A stretch of 64,000 bases of DNA from Verrucomicrobium sp. GAS474 (GTDB lineage Bacteria; Verrucomicrobiota; Verrucomicrobiia; Methylacidiphilales; GAS474), in assembly GCF_900105685.1 (NCBI RefSeq), contig NZ_LT629781.1, positions 1,798,001-1,862,000 of the forward strand, given 5' to 3'. Position 1 is the first letter of the stretch; each line of letters starts with the position of its first letter. The translations under genes were made by a program, and so were the position numbers. Below, piece by piece: positions 25,520 to 34,773 of this stretch. Under the pieces are notes generated by a model, which worked only from the letters and a program-made list of their open reading frames with translations, was not told the origin of the DNA and did not search any database.

Positions 25520-26485
25520 TTACGGTGTCGCTTCGGCCAGACGGCCTTGTTTGGCCTCCTCGGTCACGGCTTCGTGAGCCAGCTCCCGAAGCCGCGCGCC
25601 GTCTTCCGGGGGCAGCTCGGAGGGGGCGAAGGTGTTTGCCCGCACGTCCTCGCCGAAGAGCGTCTCGAAGAACGTTGCTCCGGCGAGGTATTTCCCCGCC
25701 GTATTGCAGTGCTTCGGATCGAGGCGGAAGACTTTCTTGGTGCCGTCCCGCTCCCACGACCAGCCGACGTTGATCGTGCCGGGTTGCGCCGGGAGGGAAT
25801 CCTCAACCGGGTTCTTGTAGTCGAAGGCGGGATCGGGGAAGACGAACGTCCAGTGCGGATCGTGGCGCGCCTTCTGGAAGGCGCTCCCCACGGGGATCAG
25901 CGGAAGCTTGTTCCGGGCCGCGAGATCGTGGTAGGCCGAGGCGAGGCCCTCGAACATGGCTTGCTGGGTGAACCCGCTGCCCGCGAAGCCGGGAAAATCC
26001 TCGCGATAGGCCCACGTCTCGAAGACCACGATGCGGGCCCGGGGCGCATCCTTGTGGATGGCGGCGATCAGCTCGGAGGCATAAGGCTCGTAGCTTTCCG
26101 GCTTGAAGCTGAGCGCGCTTGCCTGCTGGAGCGTGACGACATCCCAGGCGTCGGACCGGAGCGCCTCGGGCAGGCTCATTTTTTCGCGGCCCGGCGAATT
26201 GAAATTCGTGTAGGGCCTTCCCTTCGGGTCGTTGGGATCGGCTTTGTAGGCGCGCAGGTAGGACGCGTGCTCTTCGAGGGAGCAGTTCGAGAGATTCGCC
26301 GGAAAGACGACGACGCGTTTCCCCGCCGCCTCGGCCAGCCGGGGCAGATATTCGGTAGCGTTCCACGCGAAGCTGTTTCCCAGGGTAAGGATCTTGAGTG
26401 TTTCCGGAGCACTGCCGGTTTCTTGGGCAGGGCATTCGATTCGGACGAGGAATAGGAAGAGAACGGCGAGATGGAGTCGTTTCAT
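25520..26485 (-). CDS. Secreted SGNH/GDSL-type hydrolase
   Basis: A 321-residue protein with a signal peptide (MKRLHLAVLFLFLVRIECPA). LKILTLGNSFAWNATEYLP at about 30-48 has the nucleophile serine of the SGNH fold (GNSF). NAHLD-type blocks are absent, but DPKHCNTAGKYLAGATFFE near 270 supplies the C-terminal Asp/His pair. LQQASAL and an Asn-containing middle block fit oxyanion-hole regions. It probably removes acetyl or other ester groups from a polysaccharide. It converges with the AraC gene (9 bp apart) and is divergent from the GH38 gene across the 38-bp inverted repeat. Confidence 0.8.
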   Translation of the reverse strand: MKRLHLAVLFLFLVRIECPAQETGSAPETLKILTLGNSFAWNATEYLPRLAEAAGKRVVVFPANLSNCSLEEHASYLRAYKADPNDPKGRPYTNFNSPGREKMSLPEALRSDAWDVVTLQQASALSFKPESYEPYASELIAAIHKDAPRARIVVFETWAYREDFPGFAGSGFTQQAMFEGLASAYHDLAARNKLPLIPVGSAFQKARHDPHWTFVFPDPAFDYKNPVEDSLPAQPGTINVGWSWERDGTKKVFRLDPKHCNTAGKYLAGATFFETLFGEDVRANTFAPSELPPEDGARLRELAHEAVTEEAKQGRLAEATP

Positions 26486-26526
26486 GTCGAAATTACAAGC
26501 CGTCCGTTCTATCCCGGCTGGGTGCC

Positions 26527-26737
26527 GGAGCGTTACGCCAGGGCGGTATTTTCCCTAGGATGAACCCGACATCTTTGATGTGCTGGCGCGATCATCTTTG
26601 TCTTGGTCTTGGCCTGCCCGAGCGGGGTGGCGGCGACTCCCTGGGCTTCCGCCGTTCACCACCGTCCGATGGGAGGACGATGACGCGCAAGATATCGATT
26701 TCATCCTAGGGAAAATACCGCCCTGGCGTAACGCTCC
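26527..26737. repeat. 38-bp perfect inverted repeat, 211-bp palindromic element
   Basis: The 38 bases at 26527-26564 are the exact reverse complement of 26700-26737, with a 135-bp spacer. The spacer arms also show weaker complementarity next to the repeats. The element lies between the divergent SGNH hydrolase and GH38 genes. No target duplication was recognised at its borders and there is no transposase, so it may be a MITE-like insertion, a large cruciform, or mirrored control sites for the two divergent promoters. No second copy was noticed in the window. Confidence 0.85.
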
Positions 26738-26792
26738 CGAGGTCGGCCCGGTAGGATGGAAGCCTTTCATTTTCCGACCTGATTTTCCAATT

Positions 26793-29306
26793 ATGCAAAT
26801 CCATCTGATTTCCAACGCGCATCTCGATCCTGTCTGGCTGTGGGATTGGAGGGAGGGGCTCAATGAAGGGCTCATCACCGTGAGGACGATCCTCGACTTG
26901 ATGGACGAGGACAAAGACCTGACGTTCATTCGCGGCGAGTCCTTGATCTACGAGCACATCGAGGAAACCGATCCGGCGACTTTCCGCCGCATTGCCCGTT
27001 ATGTGAAGGCGGGCCGTTGGGACGTGGTCGGTGGGACCTATATCCAGCCCGACACGAACCTCGCCGGGGCCGAGACGCTGGCGCGGCATTTCACGCGTGG
27101 CCTCCGCTACTTTGAGTCGCGCTTCGGAGTGCGGCCGACGGTGGCGTGGCAGGCCGATTCCTTCGGCCACACGGCGGGCCTGCCCGAGATCTTCGCCGCC
27201 GCCGGAATCGATTCCTTCGCCTTCACCCGTCCCGACGACAAGGTGCTGAAGCTGGAGGAGCCCGCCTTCTGGTGGGAGGGCGCCGGTGGGGCCCGTATTC
27301 TCGCCTATCGGCCGTTGGTCGGCTGGTACGGGTCCGAACACGACGAGATGCCTCGCCGCCTCGACAGCCTCCTCGCCGCCGCCAAGACCAGCCGTATCGA
27401 GAACGCGGCTTGCTTCTACGGCCTCGGGAACCACGGCGGCGGCCCTTGCCGTCGCCAGCTTGCCGACATCCGCGCGTGGGCGAAGGCCCATCCCGAAGTG
27501 CAGGTGTTCCATTCCGGCCTCCACCGCTTCTTCGGAGCATTGCGGCAAGAGATCCAGGGCAGGAAGCTGGTGCTGCCGACGCGGCGCGGAGAGCTGAACT
27601 ACTGTCTGCGAGGCTGTTACTCGTCGGTCGCGAAGCTGAAGTTCCCTTACCGGCGGGCCGAGAGCCTCCTCAACCGCGCGGAAAAGACCGATTCCGTGAT
27701 CGCCGCCCTCGCGCGACGGTCGGGTGCCGATCTTTCCCGGGCCTGGGACGGGGTGCTCTTCAATTCATTCCATGACATCCTTCCCGGATCGAGCATCGAA
27801 CGGGCCATGGACGACCAGATCGCCTGGATTGGCGGCGTGCTTCACGAAAGTCAGCGGGTCGAACTTCGGGCTCTCAACGGACTGACGGCCCGCGTCGACA
27901 CTCGGGTCGCGGCTCCCGCCGAGGGACATCCTTCCGGCGTGGCCTTCCTGGCATGGAACCCCCATCCCTGGCCGTTTGTCGGCCACGTCGAGGCCGAGGC
28001 CTGTCTCGATTACCGACCGATTTTCCCCTACCAGAATCGGGCCGCAGAGGTCCCCCTCCAGGTGCTGGGTCACAATGGGGCGGCGGTCTCTTTTCAGGAG
28101 GTGACGACGGAAAACCGGAGCATCGTCGACCTGCCGTGGCGGAAGCGGGTCGTCGTTCCGGTCACCCTTCCGGCCTTCGGATGGAACGTCCTCGAAATGG
28201 GATGGGTCGAAGGGAAGCGCCGCCTCGCCAAAACGCCCGAGTCGGGCAAGGCGCGCGGCGAAACCACGCCAGGCCGGGCCGCCATCGATAACGGAATCTA
28301 CAGGTTGGAGGCTGCGATGGGTGCCCGCACGATCCGGCTTCTCCACAAGGGGAAGGAGGTCTTCGCGCGCGGGGGCTTCGCGGCCTCGGTGTTCGACGAT
28401 GTCTGGGGCTCTTGGGGCGGAATGAGGGAAGAGGCCGAGTCGATTCATTTGGATCAGGTTCGGGAAGAGTGGGAGGTGACCGGCCTCGAACTGCTTGAAT
28501 CGGGCCCGGAGCGGGCTCTTTTATGGATCTGTCTCTCCGGAGCGCGTTCCCGCATCGAGCTTTCGTGCTCCCTCTACCGTGGGGACGAGAAGGTCGATGT
28601 CTCTGCCCGGGTGCTTTGGAACGAGAGGTCCGCTCGCCTCAAGCTCCTCTTCCCGGTCGGCGACACCGCCGAATTCGAGGTACCCGGCGCCTCGGTCGTC
28701 CGCGGTCCGAGCGGCGAAGTGCCGGGAGGGCGCTGGTTCCGCGTGCCGGAAAAGGGTGGGGAGGGGTTCGGCTTCGTGAGTGACGCGCTTTACAATTTCG
28801 ACGGCCTGGATGGGCGGATCGGCGCGACAGTCGTTCGCGCCAGCCGCTATGCGGACGACGTCCCGACGCCGGCCTCGGACAAGCCCTGGCTTCCTGCCGT
28901 CGATGCGGGCGAATTGAAGTTCCGCTTCGTGCTGGCATCCGGCCGTGCCGACTTGCCCCGCCTCTCCCGAGAGCTGGAGCAACCTCCCTTGGTCACGATC
29001 GCGCCTCCGGGGAAGGGGACACTGCACCGGAAGGGGTCACTTGCCGCGCTTCATCCCTCCTCGCTCGATCTCTTGGCTCTCAAGCGTGCGGAAGACGGAA
29101 AAGGTTTCGTTCTGCGAGTGCAGGCCCGCGCCGGAAGGAGCGTTGAGGCCCGCCTTGAGTGGCTCGGGGAGAAGATCGCCCTCGGCCCTATCGCCGGGGG
29201 AGGGATCGCAACCTTCCTCCTGATTCGGGGAGCGAAAGGCTGGAAAGCGGCGAACGTCGATATTGCCGAGCGTCCTGCCAAACGCTCCGCCAGCAGACGC
29301 CGTTGA
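26793..29306 (+). CDS. GH38 alpha-mannosidase
   Basis: An 837-residue protein without a signal peptide. NAHLDPVWLWDWREG at 8-22 provides the zinc ligands H10 and D12. WQADSFGHTAGLPEI contains the catalytic nucleophile D122 and zinc-binding His of GH38. FNSFHDILPGSSIE near 327-340 is the conserved middle-domain His/Asp motif. The C-terminal 450 residues form the beta-domains of the family. It hydrolyses alpha-mannosides, probably intracellular oligosaccharides. The ATG at 26793 starts exactly at the family N-terminus; the frame is open upstream into the inverted repeat without coding character. Confidence 0.92.
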   Translation: MQIHLISNAHLDPVWLWDWREGLNEGLITVRTILDLMDEDKDLTFIRGESLIYEHIEETDPATFRRIARYVKAGRWDVVGGTYIQPDTNLAGAETLARHFTRGLRYFESRFGVRPTVAWQADSFGHTAGLPEIFAAAGIDSFAFTRPDDKVLKLEEPAFWWEGAGGARILAYRPLVGWYGSEHDEMPRRLDSLLAAAKTSRIENAACFYGLGNHGGGPCRRQLADIRAWAKAHPEVQVFHSGLHRFFGALRQEIQGRKLVLPTRRGELNYCLRGCYSSVAKLKFPYRRAESLLNRAEKTDSVIAALARRSGADLSRAWDGVLFNSFHDILPGSSIERAMDDQIAWIGGVLHESQRVELRALNGLTARVDTRVAAPAEGHPSGVAFLAWNPHPWPFVGHVEAEACLDYRPIFPYQNRAAEVPLQVLGHNGAAVSFQEVTTENRSIVDLPWRKRVVVPVTLPAFGWNVLEMGWVEGKRRLAKTPESGKARGETTPGRAAIDNGIYRLEAAMGARTIRLLHKGKEVFARGGFAASVFDDVWGSWGGMREEAESIHLDQVREEWEVTGLELLESGPERALLWICLSGARSRIELSCSLYRGDEKVDVSARVLWNERSARLKLLFPVGDTAEFEVPGASVVRGPSGEVPGGRWFRVPEKGGEGFGFVSDALYNFDGLDGRIGATVVRASRYADDVPTPASDKPWLPAVDAGELKFRFVLASGRADLPRLSRELEQPPLVTIAPPGKGTLHRKGSLAALHPSSLDLLALKRAEDGKGFVLRVQARAGRSVEARLEWLGEKIALGPIAGGGIATFLLIRGAKGWKAANVDIAERPAKRSASRRR

Positions 29307-29515
29307 CGATGGCGTCGAAAAGGATCCTTCGCAGATTCTGCGGCTCCACCTTTGCAGAAATCTCGGAATCTTCCAAACCTGCGTTGGATCGGACCGGGGG
29401 GCAATTCCTAGTGGCCTCGGCACTTGGCGTTGCTTGTCCGGTTTCCATTTCCGGAAGGGTGGGCCAAGATTTCAGAAGAGCCTTCAGCTTCTCTTTGGCC
29501 TAATTTTATGGGAGA

Positions 29516-31477
29516 TCAGGCGCGCTCGTCGAGGTTCTGGTGGTCCTTGACCGTGCCGTCGTCGAGGTGGTTGGCGCGTTCGCCGTGGAGGCGGAAGAAG
29601 AACCGCCGGATGCCTCGGATGCCGCCCCAGGTGAACCAGATGCCGGTGACGCAGGTCAGGAAGACGGGGAGGCCGATGCCAACGACATGCCAAAAGGAGG
29701 CCCATGCCGCGACGGGCCACGGCGCGAGGTAGTTCCACGTCGTCCCCGCCAGGAAGATCCCGGCCAGCATCAGTCCCCAGCCGAAGAGAAGCCCGGCGAT
29801 CCACTTGTCCCCCTTGGAAAAAGTCTCGTCGATCCCGATCAGCCGCCCGAGCCAGGGCTTCTTTCCCGGCACCGGCACGGGAACCAGCGCGGGGTCGGCG
29901 GGCTTCGCGTAGGCGCCGCGATGGAGGAGGCGGTCCATGTTGAAGTCTTCCCGATGGGTGAGAAGGGAGACGGTGACGTAGAGGAAGATCGCGATGCCCG
30001 TGACGCCGAGGGAGATCTCGATCCCGTTGAGCGGGAAGCGGGGATTCAGCTGCCGGGCGACGATCCCGAGGACGGAGAGGGTCGATCCCGCGAGCAGGGC
30101 GACCCAGGCACCCTCCGGTGTCCCTTTCTTCCAATAGAGTCCCCCGATGATCGCCGCGCCGACGCCACCGACGTAGATCGCCGTCGTCACAGCCCACCAC
30201 ATGATGATGTAGTCGATCTGCCGGTAGAACGCCCCGAAGAGGAAAGCAAAAAGGGCAACGCCCGCGATCGAGCAGCGGAGGGCGAAGAGGTGCTGCCTCG
30301 GGCCGAACGGTTTTTTCCGTAACGGAACGAGGACGTCCTGGACAAAAATGCCACCCCACGAATGGAGATGAGTCGCATCACCCCCGAAGACACCCATGAG
30401 GAGAACGGCGCAGAGGACGCCTTTCACGCCGAACGGCAGCAGGTGGGAGACGGCGATCGGCACGGTCATCTGCCCCTGGACCTTCGGATCGGCGATCTTG
30501 CCGATCTCCCCCGCGACTTCGGCGGCACCGCCCGCGAAATCGGGATGGGCGAGGAAGGTCATCGCGCAGATGCCGAGGAGGGTGACGACGGCCCCCTTTC
30601 CCATGCTTCGCCAGCTGCCCAGCACCGTTCCCATCCGCGCCTCGTGGGGGCTGAGAGCCGCCCCCTGGTAGCCCGCCGCATTCTGCCAAGCCATCGTCCC
30701 GTAGACGCTGACGACGAGGCCCATGAAGACGTAGCCGACGTTGAAATCCTTGATCCCGCCGGCGTCGAAGGGGTTGAGGAAGGAATGGGCGGGCGGCTGT
30801 CTTTCCAAGACTGCGATGATCTGCGACCAGTCAAAAAGCGTGAGCAGCGCCGCGATGATGATCAGGTAGAAAAGCTGGGAGATCATCCCCTCGAGGCAAT
30901 TGATGATCATCACGGTGACCAGGCCGCCGGTCAGGGCGACGAAGAGCGCCATCGAGAGGAAGAGTCCCATGAGGAGGACGTAGGTCGGGACGGCGGTTCC
31001 GAATAGGGCCACATGCTCGGGAAAGCCGAGAAAATAGGCGAGGCACCGCGCCCCAACGGCGGGGATGATCCCGAAGTTGAGGATGCCCGCGAAGAAGCCG
31101 AGAAAGCCGGTAAAGAGGCGGAACGATTTACTGTACCGGAGCTCGAAGAACTGGGCCAGCGTCATTGCCCGGGTCTCCCGAAAGCGGTAGTTGACGAACC
31201 CCGAGATCCCGACCGCAAAGCTGATCGGCCACGCGATCCAGGCCCACCACCCGAGGACGAACCCGGCGTGGGAGATCACCTCGAAACCGGCTACGAACAT
31301 GACGGCACCGGCTTGAAGTTCCCCCTGCGCGATCGAGAGGAGGTACCGGTCGGCCAGACGCCCGCCCGACATGAAGTCGGCGACGCTGCGGACATGCCGT
31401 CGGCAGTAGAGGCCGACCGCCAAGACGAGGAGGACCGGTGCGAAGGTGATGATCCAATCGAGCGTGCTCAAACTCAA
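29516..31477 (-). CDS. SSS-family sodium:solute symporter
   Basis: A 653-residue membrane protein with about 14 hydrophobic segments in the LeuT-fold pattern of the sodium:solute symporter family (RSVADFMSGGRLADRYLLSIA early; SWGGIFVQDVLVPLRKK in the middle). The chosen start is TTG at 31477, which overlaps the stop of the esterase gene upstream (TTGA); the first helix follows at once. The last 100 residues add extra helices as in sugar-transporting members. It is fourth in the operon AraC, GH28, esterase, symporter and probably imports galacturonate or another pectin-derived sugar. Confidence 0.85.
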   Translation of the reverse strand: MSLSTLDWIITFAPVLLVLAVGLYCRRHVRSVADFMSGGRLADRYLLSIAQGELQAGAVMFVAGFEVISHAGFVLGWWAWIAWPISFAVGISGFVNYRFRETRAMTLAQFFELRYSKSFRLFTGFLGFFAGILNFGIIPAVGARCLAYFLGFPEHVALFGTAVPTYVLLMGLFLSMALFVALTGGLVTVMIINCLEGMISQLFYLIIIAALLTLFDWSQIIAVLERQPPAHSFLNPFDAGGIKDFNVGYVFMGLVVSVYGTMAWQNAAGYQGAALSPHEARMGTVLGSWRSMGKGAVVTLLGICAMTFLAHPDFAGGAAEVAGEIGKIADPKVQGQMTVPIAVSHLLPFGVKGVLCAVLLMGVFGGDATHLHSWGGIFVQDVLVPLRKKPFGPRQHLFALRCSIAGVALFAFLFGAFYRQIDYIIMWWAVTTAIYVGGVGAAIIGGLYWKKGTPEGAWVALLAGSTLSVLGIVARQLNPRFPLNGIEISLGVTGIAIFLYVTVSLLTHREDFNMDRLLHRGAYAKPADPALVPVPVPGKKPWLGRLIGIDETFSKGDKWIAGLLFGWGLMLAGIFLAGTTWNYLAPWPVAAWASFWHVVGIGLPVFLTCVTGIWFTWGGIRGIRRFFFRLHGERANHLDDGTVKDHQNLDERA

Positions 31478-33345
31478 GGAAGGTAGGTGGGACGGGAGTA
31501 TTGGCCGGAGGCGATCTGCGCCGCAGAGACGTCGAGGCGGCGGAAACGGAGATAGAACCCCCAAGCCAGGCCGTGGTTGAGGTCCATCGCCACGGTCAGC
31601 TCATGGAGGCCGGGGGCGAGGACGATTTCTTTTCTCCCTTTGTCGGGGAAGCATGGGTTGATCCCAGCGAGGTCGCCGAACGCCGGCGCGTCCCCGATCC
31701 AGAGCCGGAACGGCCCGTCATAGCCCGCCAGGATCTCGAGCCGCATCAACTCGGGAAGATCCATCCGGGAAGCGAAGTAGGCCTGCCCGCTCCTTCCCTG
31801 CCAGAGGACGTGTTCGTTGACGAAGCCGCCCGTCCCGCCTTCGTATCGCCGGATGTTTTCTCCGCCCACCTGGGGGCGGGCGATCCTGCCGAGCGGCAGT
31901 TCGGACGAAACGATCCCGCTGGTCCGCCACTCCGTGATGAAGGGAAGGTAGGCGGCGGGGCGCCCGAAAGGAAGCGGCCCGAAGACGGGGAGCGCCATGT
32001 TCCGCTCGTCGGTCAGGTTGCACGCGGGACGTTTCCCGTAGCCGTAGGAGAGACGAAGGCCGGGTGGGGCGTCGGCGGGAATGTGGACGCGGGCCGTGTT
32101 GCCGCGCAGCGATGTCCGGTAGGCGCCGGGGCATTCGTTCCCGTCGGAGGCGACGAGGGTGAAGCCCGACGGTTCTCCCAACGCACGGAGGCCGCCGGGG
32201 ACGTTCTCGAACGTGACGTCGATGACCCGGGAAAACGATTCCCGCAGGAGACGCGGTTCCCCGATCGAGCGGAGACGGGGTGGAAGCGGCTCCCGGCGGT
32301 TGCCGAGCGCAAGGCGGTCCGCGGCCCGTGCGAGGCGGTCGCCGAGCTTGGCGACACCGTCGGCCCCAATATGAATCGTATCGTCCAGTGGAAGGTCGAT
32401 GGCCGCGACGACCTCGAGAGCAGTGATCTTCCCGGGCAGAAGGCGTTGCTGCTCCTGCACCCCGTTCCACGCGGCGGCCTCAGCAGGAGTATGAGGACGG
32501 ATGTGGCGGCCCAACTGGACGATGATCCACGGCAGGCGCGGCTGGCGCAGATCGCGACGGGTCGCTGCGACGAGCTTCCGCATCCGCCCTGTATAAAGCG
32601 GTTCGTCTACCGGGTTGGCATCGCTCTCGCCCTGATACCAAAGGAGGCCGGAGAAAATCGGCCCGGCCGCCTTCGCCGAGAGGAGGAAGGAGCCGTAGAG
32701 GGAGATCCCTTTCCCGTTCTTCCGGAACGGCTCCCACTGCTGCATCGAGGTGCCGCCGTGGGCGGTGCAGACGAGACCTTGCGGCACGCCGGTCCTTCGC
32801 AACATCTCGCGTGCGAAGTGGAGCGCGGGTCCGACGCCTTTCGACTCTTTCCGGCGAAGCGCCTCGCCCTGGGCGGGGGTGCATTGCGCGGCGCAATGGC
32901 AGGAGTCGGGAGACTCGGCCTTCACGTGGAGCGGCTCCTCGGCGAGGCGCCACTCGCGGCGCATCGAGAAGGCCCGGATACGGGGATCGGGCAGGGCGGC
33001 GCCGGAGCGGTTGGCGCTTCCCTCCATGTTGCTCTGCCCGGCAAGGAGCCAGAGATCGCCGACAAAGAGCGAGGCGATGCGCGCCGTTTCCTTCCCCGTG
33101 CGAAGCTCGAGGCGGTAGGGACCGCCTGCCGGAATCTCCGGGAGGCACGCCGAGAAGTTCCCTTTTGCCGCCCGTCCCACCACGCGGTTCCTCCAGCCCG
33201 CAAGGGTTTGGTGCCCCTCGAAGAGCGTCGCAGTGACACGGGAAGGGGTGGAGGAAGTCGTGATCCCCTTCAGAACGACCGTCGCCCCCCGCTTCCCCCT
33301 GCGCTGGAGGACCTGCCCCTCCGAAAGTCCGGTTTCGATACGCAT
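31474..33345 (-). CDS. Sialate O-acetylesterase family protein
   Basis: A 623-residue protein without a clear signal peptide. The N-terminal beta-domain is followed by GDLWLLAGQSNMEGS, with catalytic Ser105 in the GQSNM motif. GLLWYQGESDA and DDTIHIGADG near 235 and 320 supply the other conserved blocks of the SASA family. A C-terminal domain of about 200 residues (LPLGRIARPQVGG..) may bind carbohydrate. In plant-polysaccharide operons such enzymes deacetylate pectin or hemicellulose rather than sialic acid. It follows GH28 by 7 bp and overlaps the symporter start. Confidence 0.86.
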   Translation of the reverse strand: MRIETGLSEGQVLQRRGKRGATVVLKGITTSSTPSRVTATLFEGHQTLAGWRNRVVGRAAKGNFSACLPEIPAGGPYRLELRTGKETARIASLFVGDLWLLAGQSNMEGSANRSGAALPDPRIRAFSMRREWRLAEEPLHVKAESPDSCHCAAQCTPAQGEALRRKESKGVGPALHFAREMLRRTGVPQGLVCTAHGGTSMQQWEPFRKNGKGISLYGSFLLSAKAAGPIFSGLLWYQGESDANPVDEPLYTGRMRKLVAATRRDLRQPRLPWIIVQLGRHIRPHTPAEAAAWNGVQEQQRLLPGKITALEVVAAIDLPLDDTIHIGADGVAKLGDRLARAADRLALGNRREPLPPRLRSIGEPRLLRESFSRVIDVTFENVPGGLRALGEPSGFTLVASDGNECPGAYRTSLRGNTARVHIPADAPPGLRLSYGYGKRPACNLTDERNMALPVFGPLPFGRPAAYLPFITEWRTSGIVSSELPLGRIARPQVGGENIRRYEGGTGGFVNEHVLWQGRSGQAYFASRMDLPELMRLEILAGYDGPFRLWIGDAPAFGDLAGINPCFPDKGRKEIVLAPGLHELTVAMDLNHGLAWGFYLRFRRLDVSAAQIASGQYSRPTYLP

Positions 33346-33352
33346 GATCGGA

Positions 33353-34762
33353 TCAGGCGGTAGTGAGAACCTCGTTGCCCTCGAATCGGCACCCCTTCAC
33401 CTCGAACCCTTCGACATCATCCTGGACGAGGCCGGGACGAACATCCTCCCCCTCGAGCCGCGCCCGCACATCGCGGAAGACGATGTCGCTGGCGTGACGG
33501 AGGTAAAAGCCCCAGGCGGGAAGCTCGCCGAACTGGTCATACTCGGGATAGTCGGCCCGACTCTCGGGCACCTCGTTGCCGGGAGTCAGGATCGACTCGG
33601 GGGCGTGGAGACCGCCTCGGTAGAGCAGGCGGATATTGCTGAGCGTGATTGCCTCGATCTTCGCGTCGGGGAGGCCGACGATCGCGCTGGGCAGGGGATT
33701 CAGCCGAGGTTCGTGCCGGGGGGCGCGGAATGGATAGCCGGCGTCGGCATCGAACCCGGTGACCTCGGCGACGACATTGGAGATCGTCACCTGCCGGAGG
33801 GCCCCGACGTTCCGGTGGGCGGCGTTGCGGCGGCTCCGGTCGCCGAGGCGGAGGTAGATCGCGTTCCCGACGTTGCGCATGGTGACGTTCGAGACGGCGA
33901 CCTGCTCGAGCGTCCCGCCGTCGACGACCTGGAGGGTGATGCCGGAACGGGCGGTGTCGAAGATCACCACGTTCGAGATCGAAATGTTGCGGAAGCCCTG
34001 GCTCGAGGCGGTGCCGCACTTGATCCCGCTGGCGCTGCTCCGGACGACGCAGTCGGAGATGACGACATCCTCGACGGGGAGGTGCGTCGACTTGAGGCAG
34101 ATGCCATCGTCGGCGGCGTTGATGTGACAGCCCCGAATCACGACCTCGCGGGAGTCGCACAGGTCGAGGCCGTCGTTGTTCCACGCGGAGATTCCCTCGA
34201 CCCGGAGATTTTCTAGCCGCAGATCGACGCACCGGGAATAGCTCTGCATCCAGGAGGCCCCCTCCTCGAGGGTCAGACCGGAAACCTCGCAACGGCGGCA
34301 CTCGACGAGATTGATGAGAAGGGGGCGGTATTTTTCGTCGATCTTTTTCTGGGGGCCGACCGGGGGATAGTGGTGGGCAAAAGCCTCGCAAAGGCGGGAG
34401 CCGTTGCCGTTCAGTGTCCCCCGGCCCGTGATCACGACACCATCTAGGCCGTGGCCCAGGAGGAGGGAATACCAGCAGGCGGAATCCTGGCCCTCGACCG
34501 GGACGCCGGTCTCGGGAATGCGCTGATAGGCCTCTCTCTCGAGGCTTCCGATAAGCACGGCACCATACCCGAGCTCGAACTGGATGTGGCTTCGCAGATG
34601 GATCGTCCCGGAGAGATAGCGGCCCGGCGGAAAGAGGACGGTGCCCCGCGCCCGATGGGCCGCCTCGACGGCGGCCTGGATCGCGGCGGTGTCGTGCGTC
34701 GCGCCGTCGGCCTTGGCGCCGAAGTCCTGGGGAGTGAAGACGAAAGAGGAGGGGGAGGGCAT
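33353..34762 (-). CDS. GH28-like polygalacturonase/rhamnogalacturonase (atypical active site)
   Basis: A 469-residue right-handed beta-helix protein. FVFTPQDFGAKADGATHDTAAIQ opens the fold in the usual way. NND at 195-197 and ADD at 217-219 match the first two GH28 acidic motifs. The classical GHG and RIK motifs are absent; in their place is SSASGIKCGTAS at about 242-253, a variant known from a bacterial GH28-like clade. It probably acts on galacturonan or rhamnogalacturonan ends. No signal peptide is seen. The ATG at 34762 lies 11 bp after the AraC stop. Second gene of the pectin operon. Confidence 0.83.
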   Translation of the reverse strand: MPSPSSFVFTPQDFGAKADGATHDTAAIQAAVEAAHRARGTVLFPPGRYLSGTIHLRSHIQFELGYGAVLIGSLEREAYQRIPETGVPVEGQDSACWYSLLLGHGLDGVVITGRGTLNGNGSRLCEAFAHHYPPVGPQKKIDEKYRPLLINLVECRRCEVSGLTLEEGASWMQSYSRCVDLRLENLRVEGISAWNNDGLDLCDSREVVIRGCHINAADDGICLKSTHLPVEDVVISDCVVRSSASGIKCGTASSQGFRNISISNVVIFDTARSGITLQVVDGGTLEQVAVSNVTMRNVGNAIYLRLGDRSRRNAAHRNVGALRQVTISNVVAEVTGFDADAGYPFRAPRHEPRLNPLPSAIVGLPDAKIEAITLSNIRLLYRGGLHAPESILTPGNEVPESRADYPEYDQFGELPAWGFYLRHASDIVFRDVRARLEGEDVRPGLVQDDVEGFEVKGCRFEGNEVLTTA

Positions 34763-34773
34763 GAGAAGGCCGA

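Noticed and set aside
26527-26737. Insertion sequence
   Set aside because: The inverted repeats enclose only 135 bp with no transposase and no clear target duplication; kept as a repeat only.
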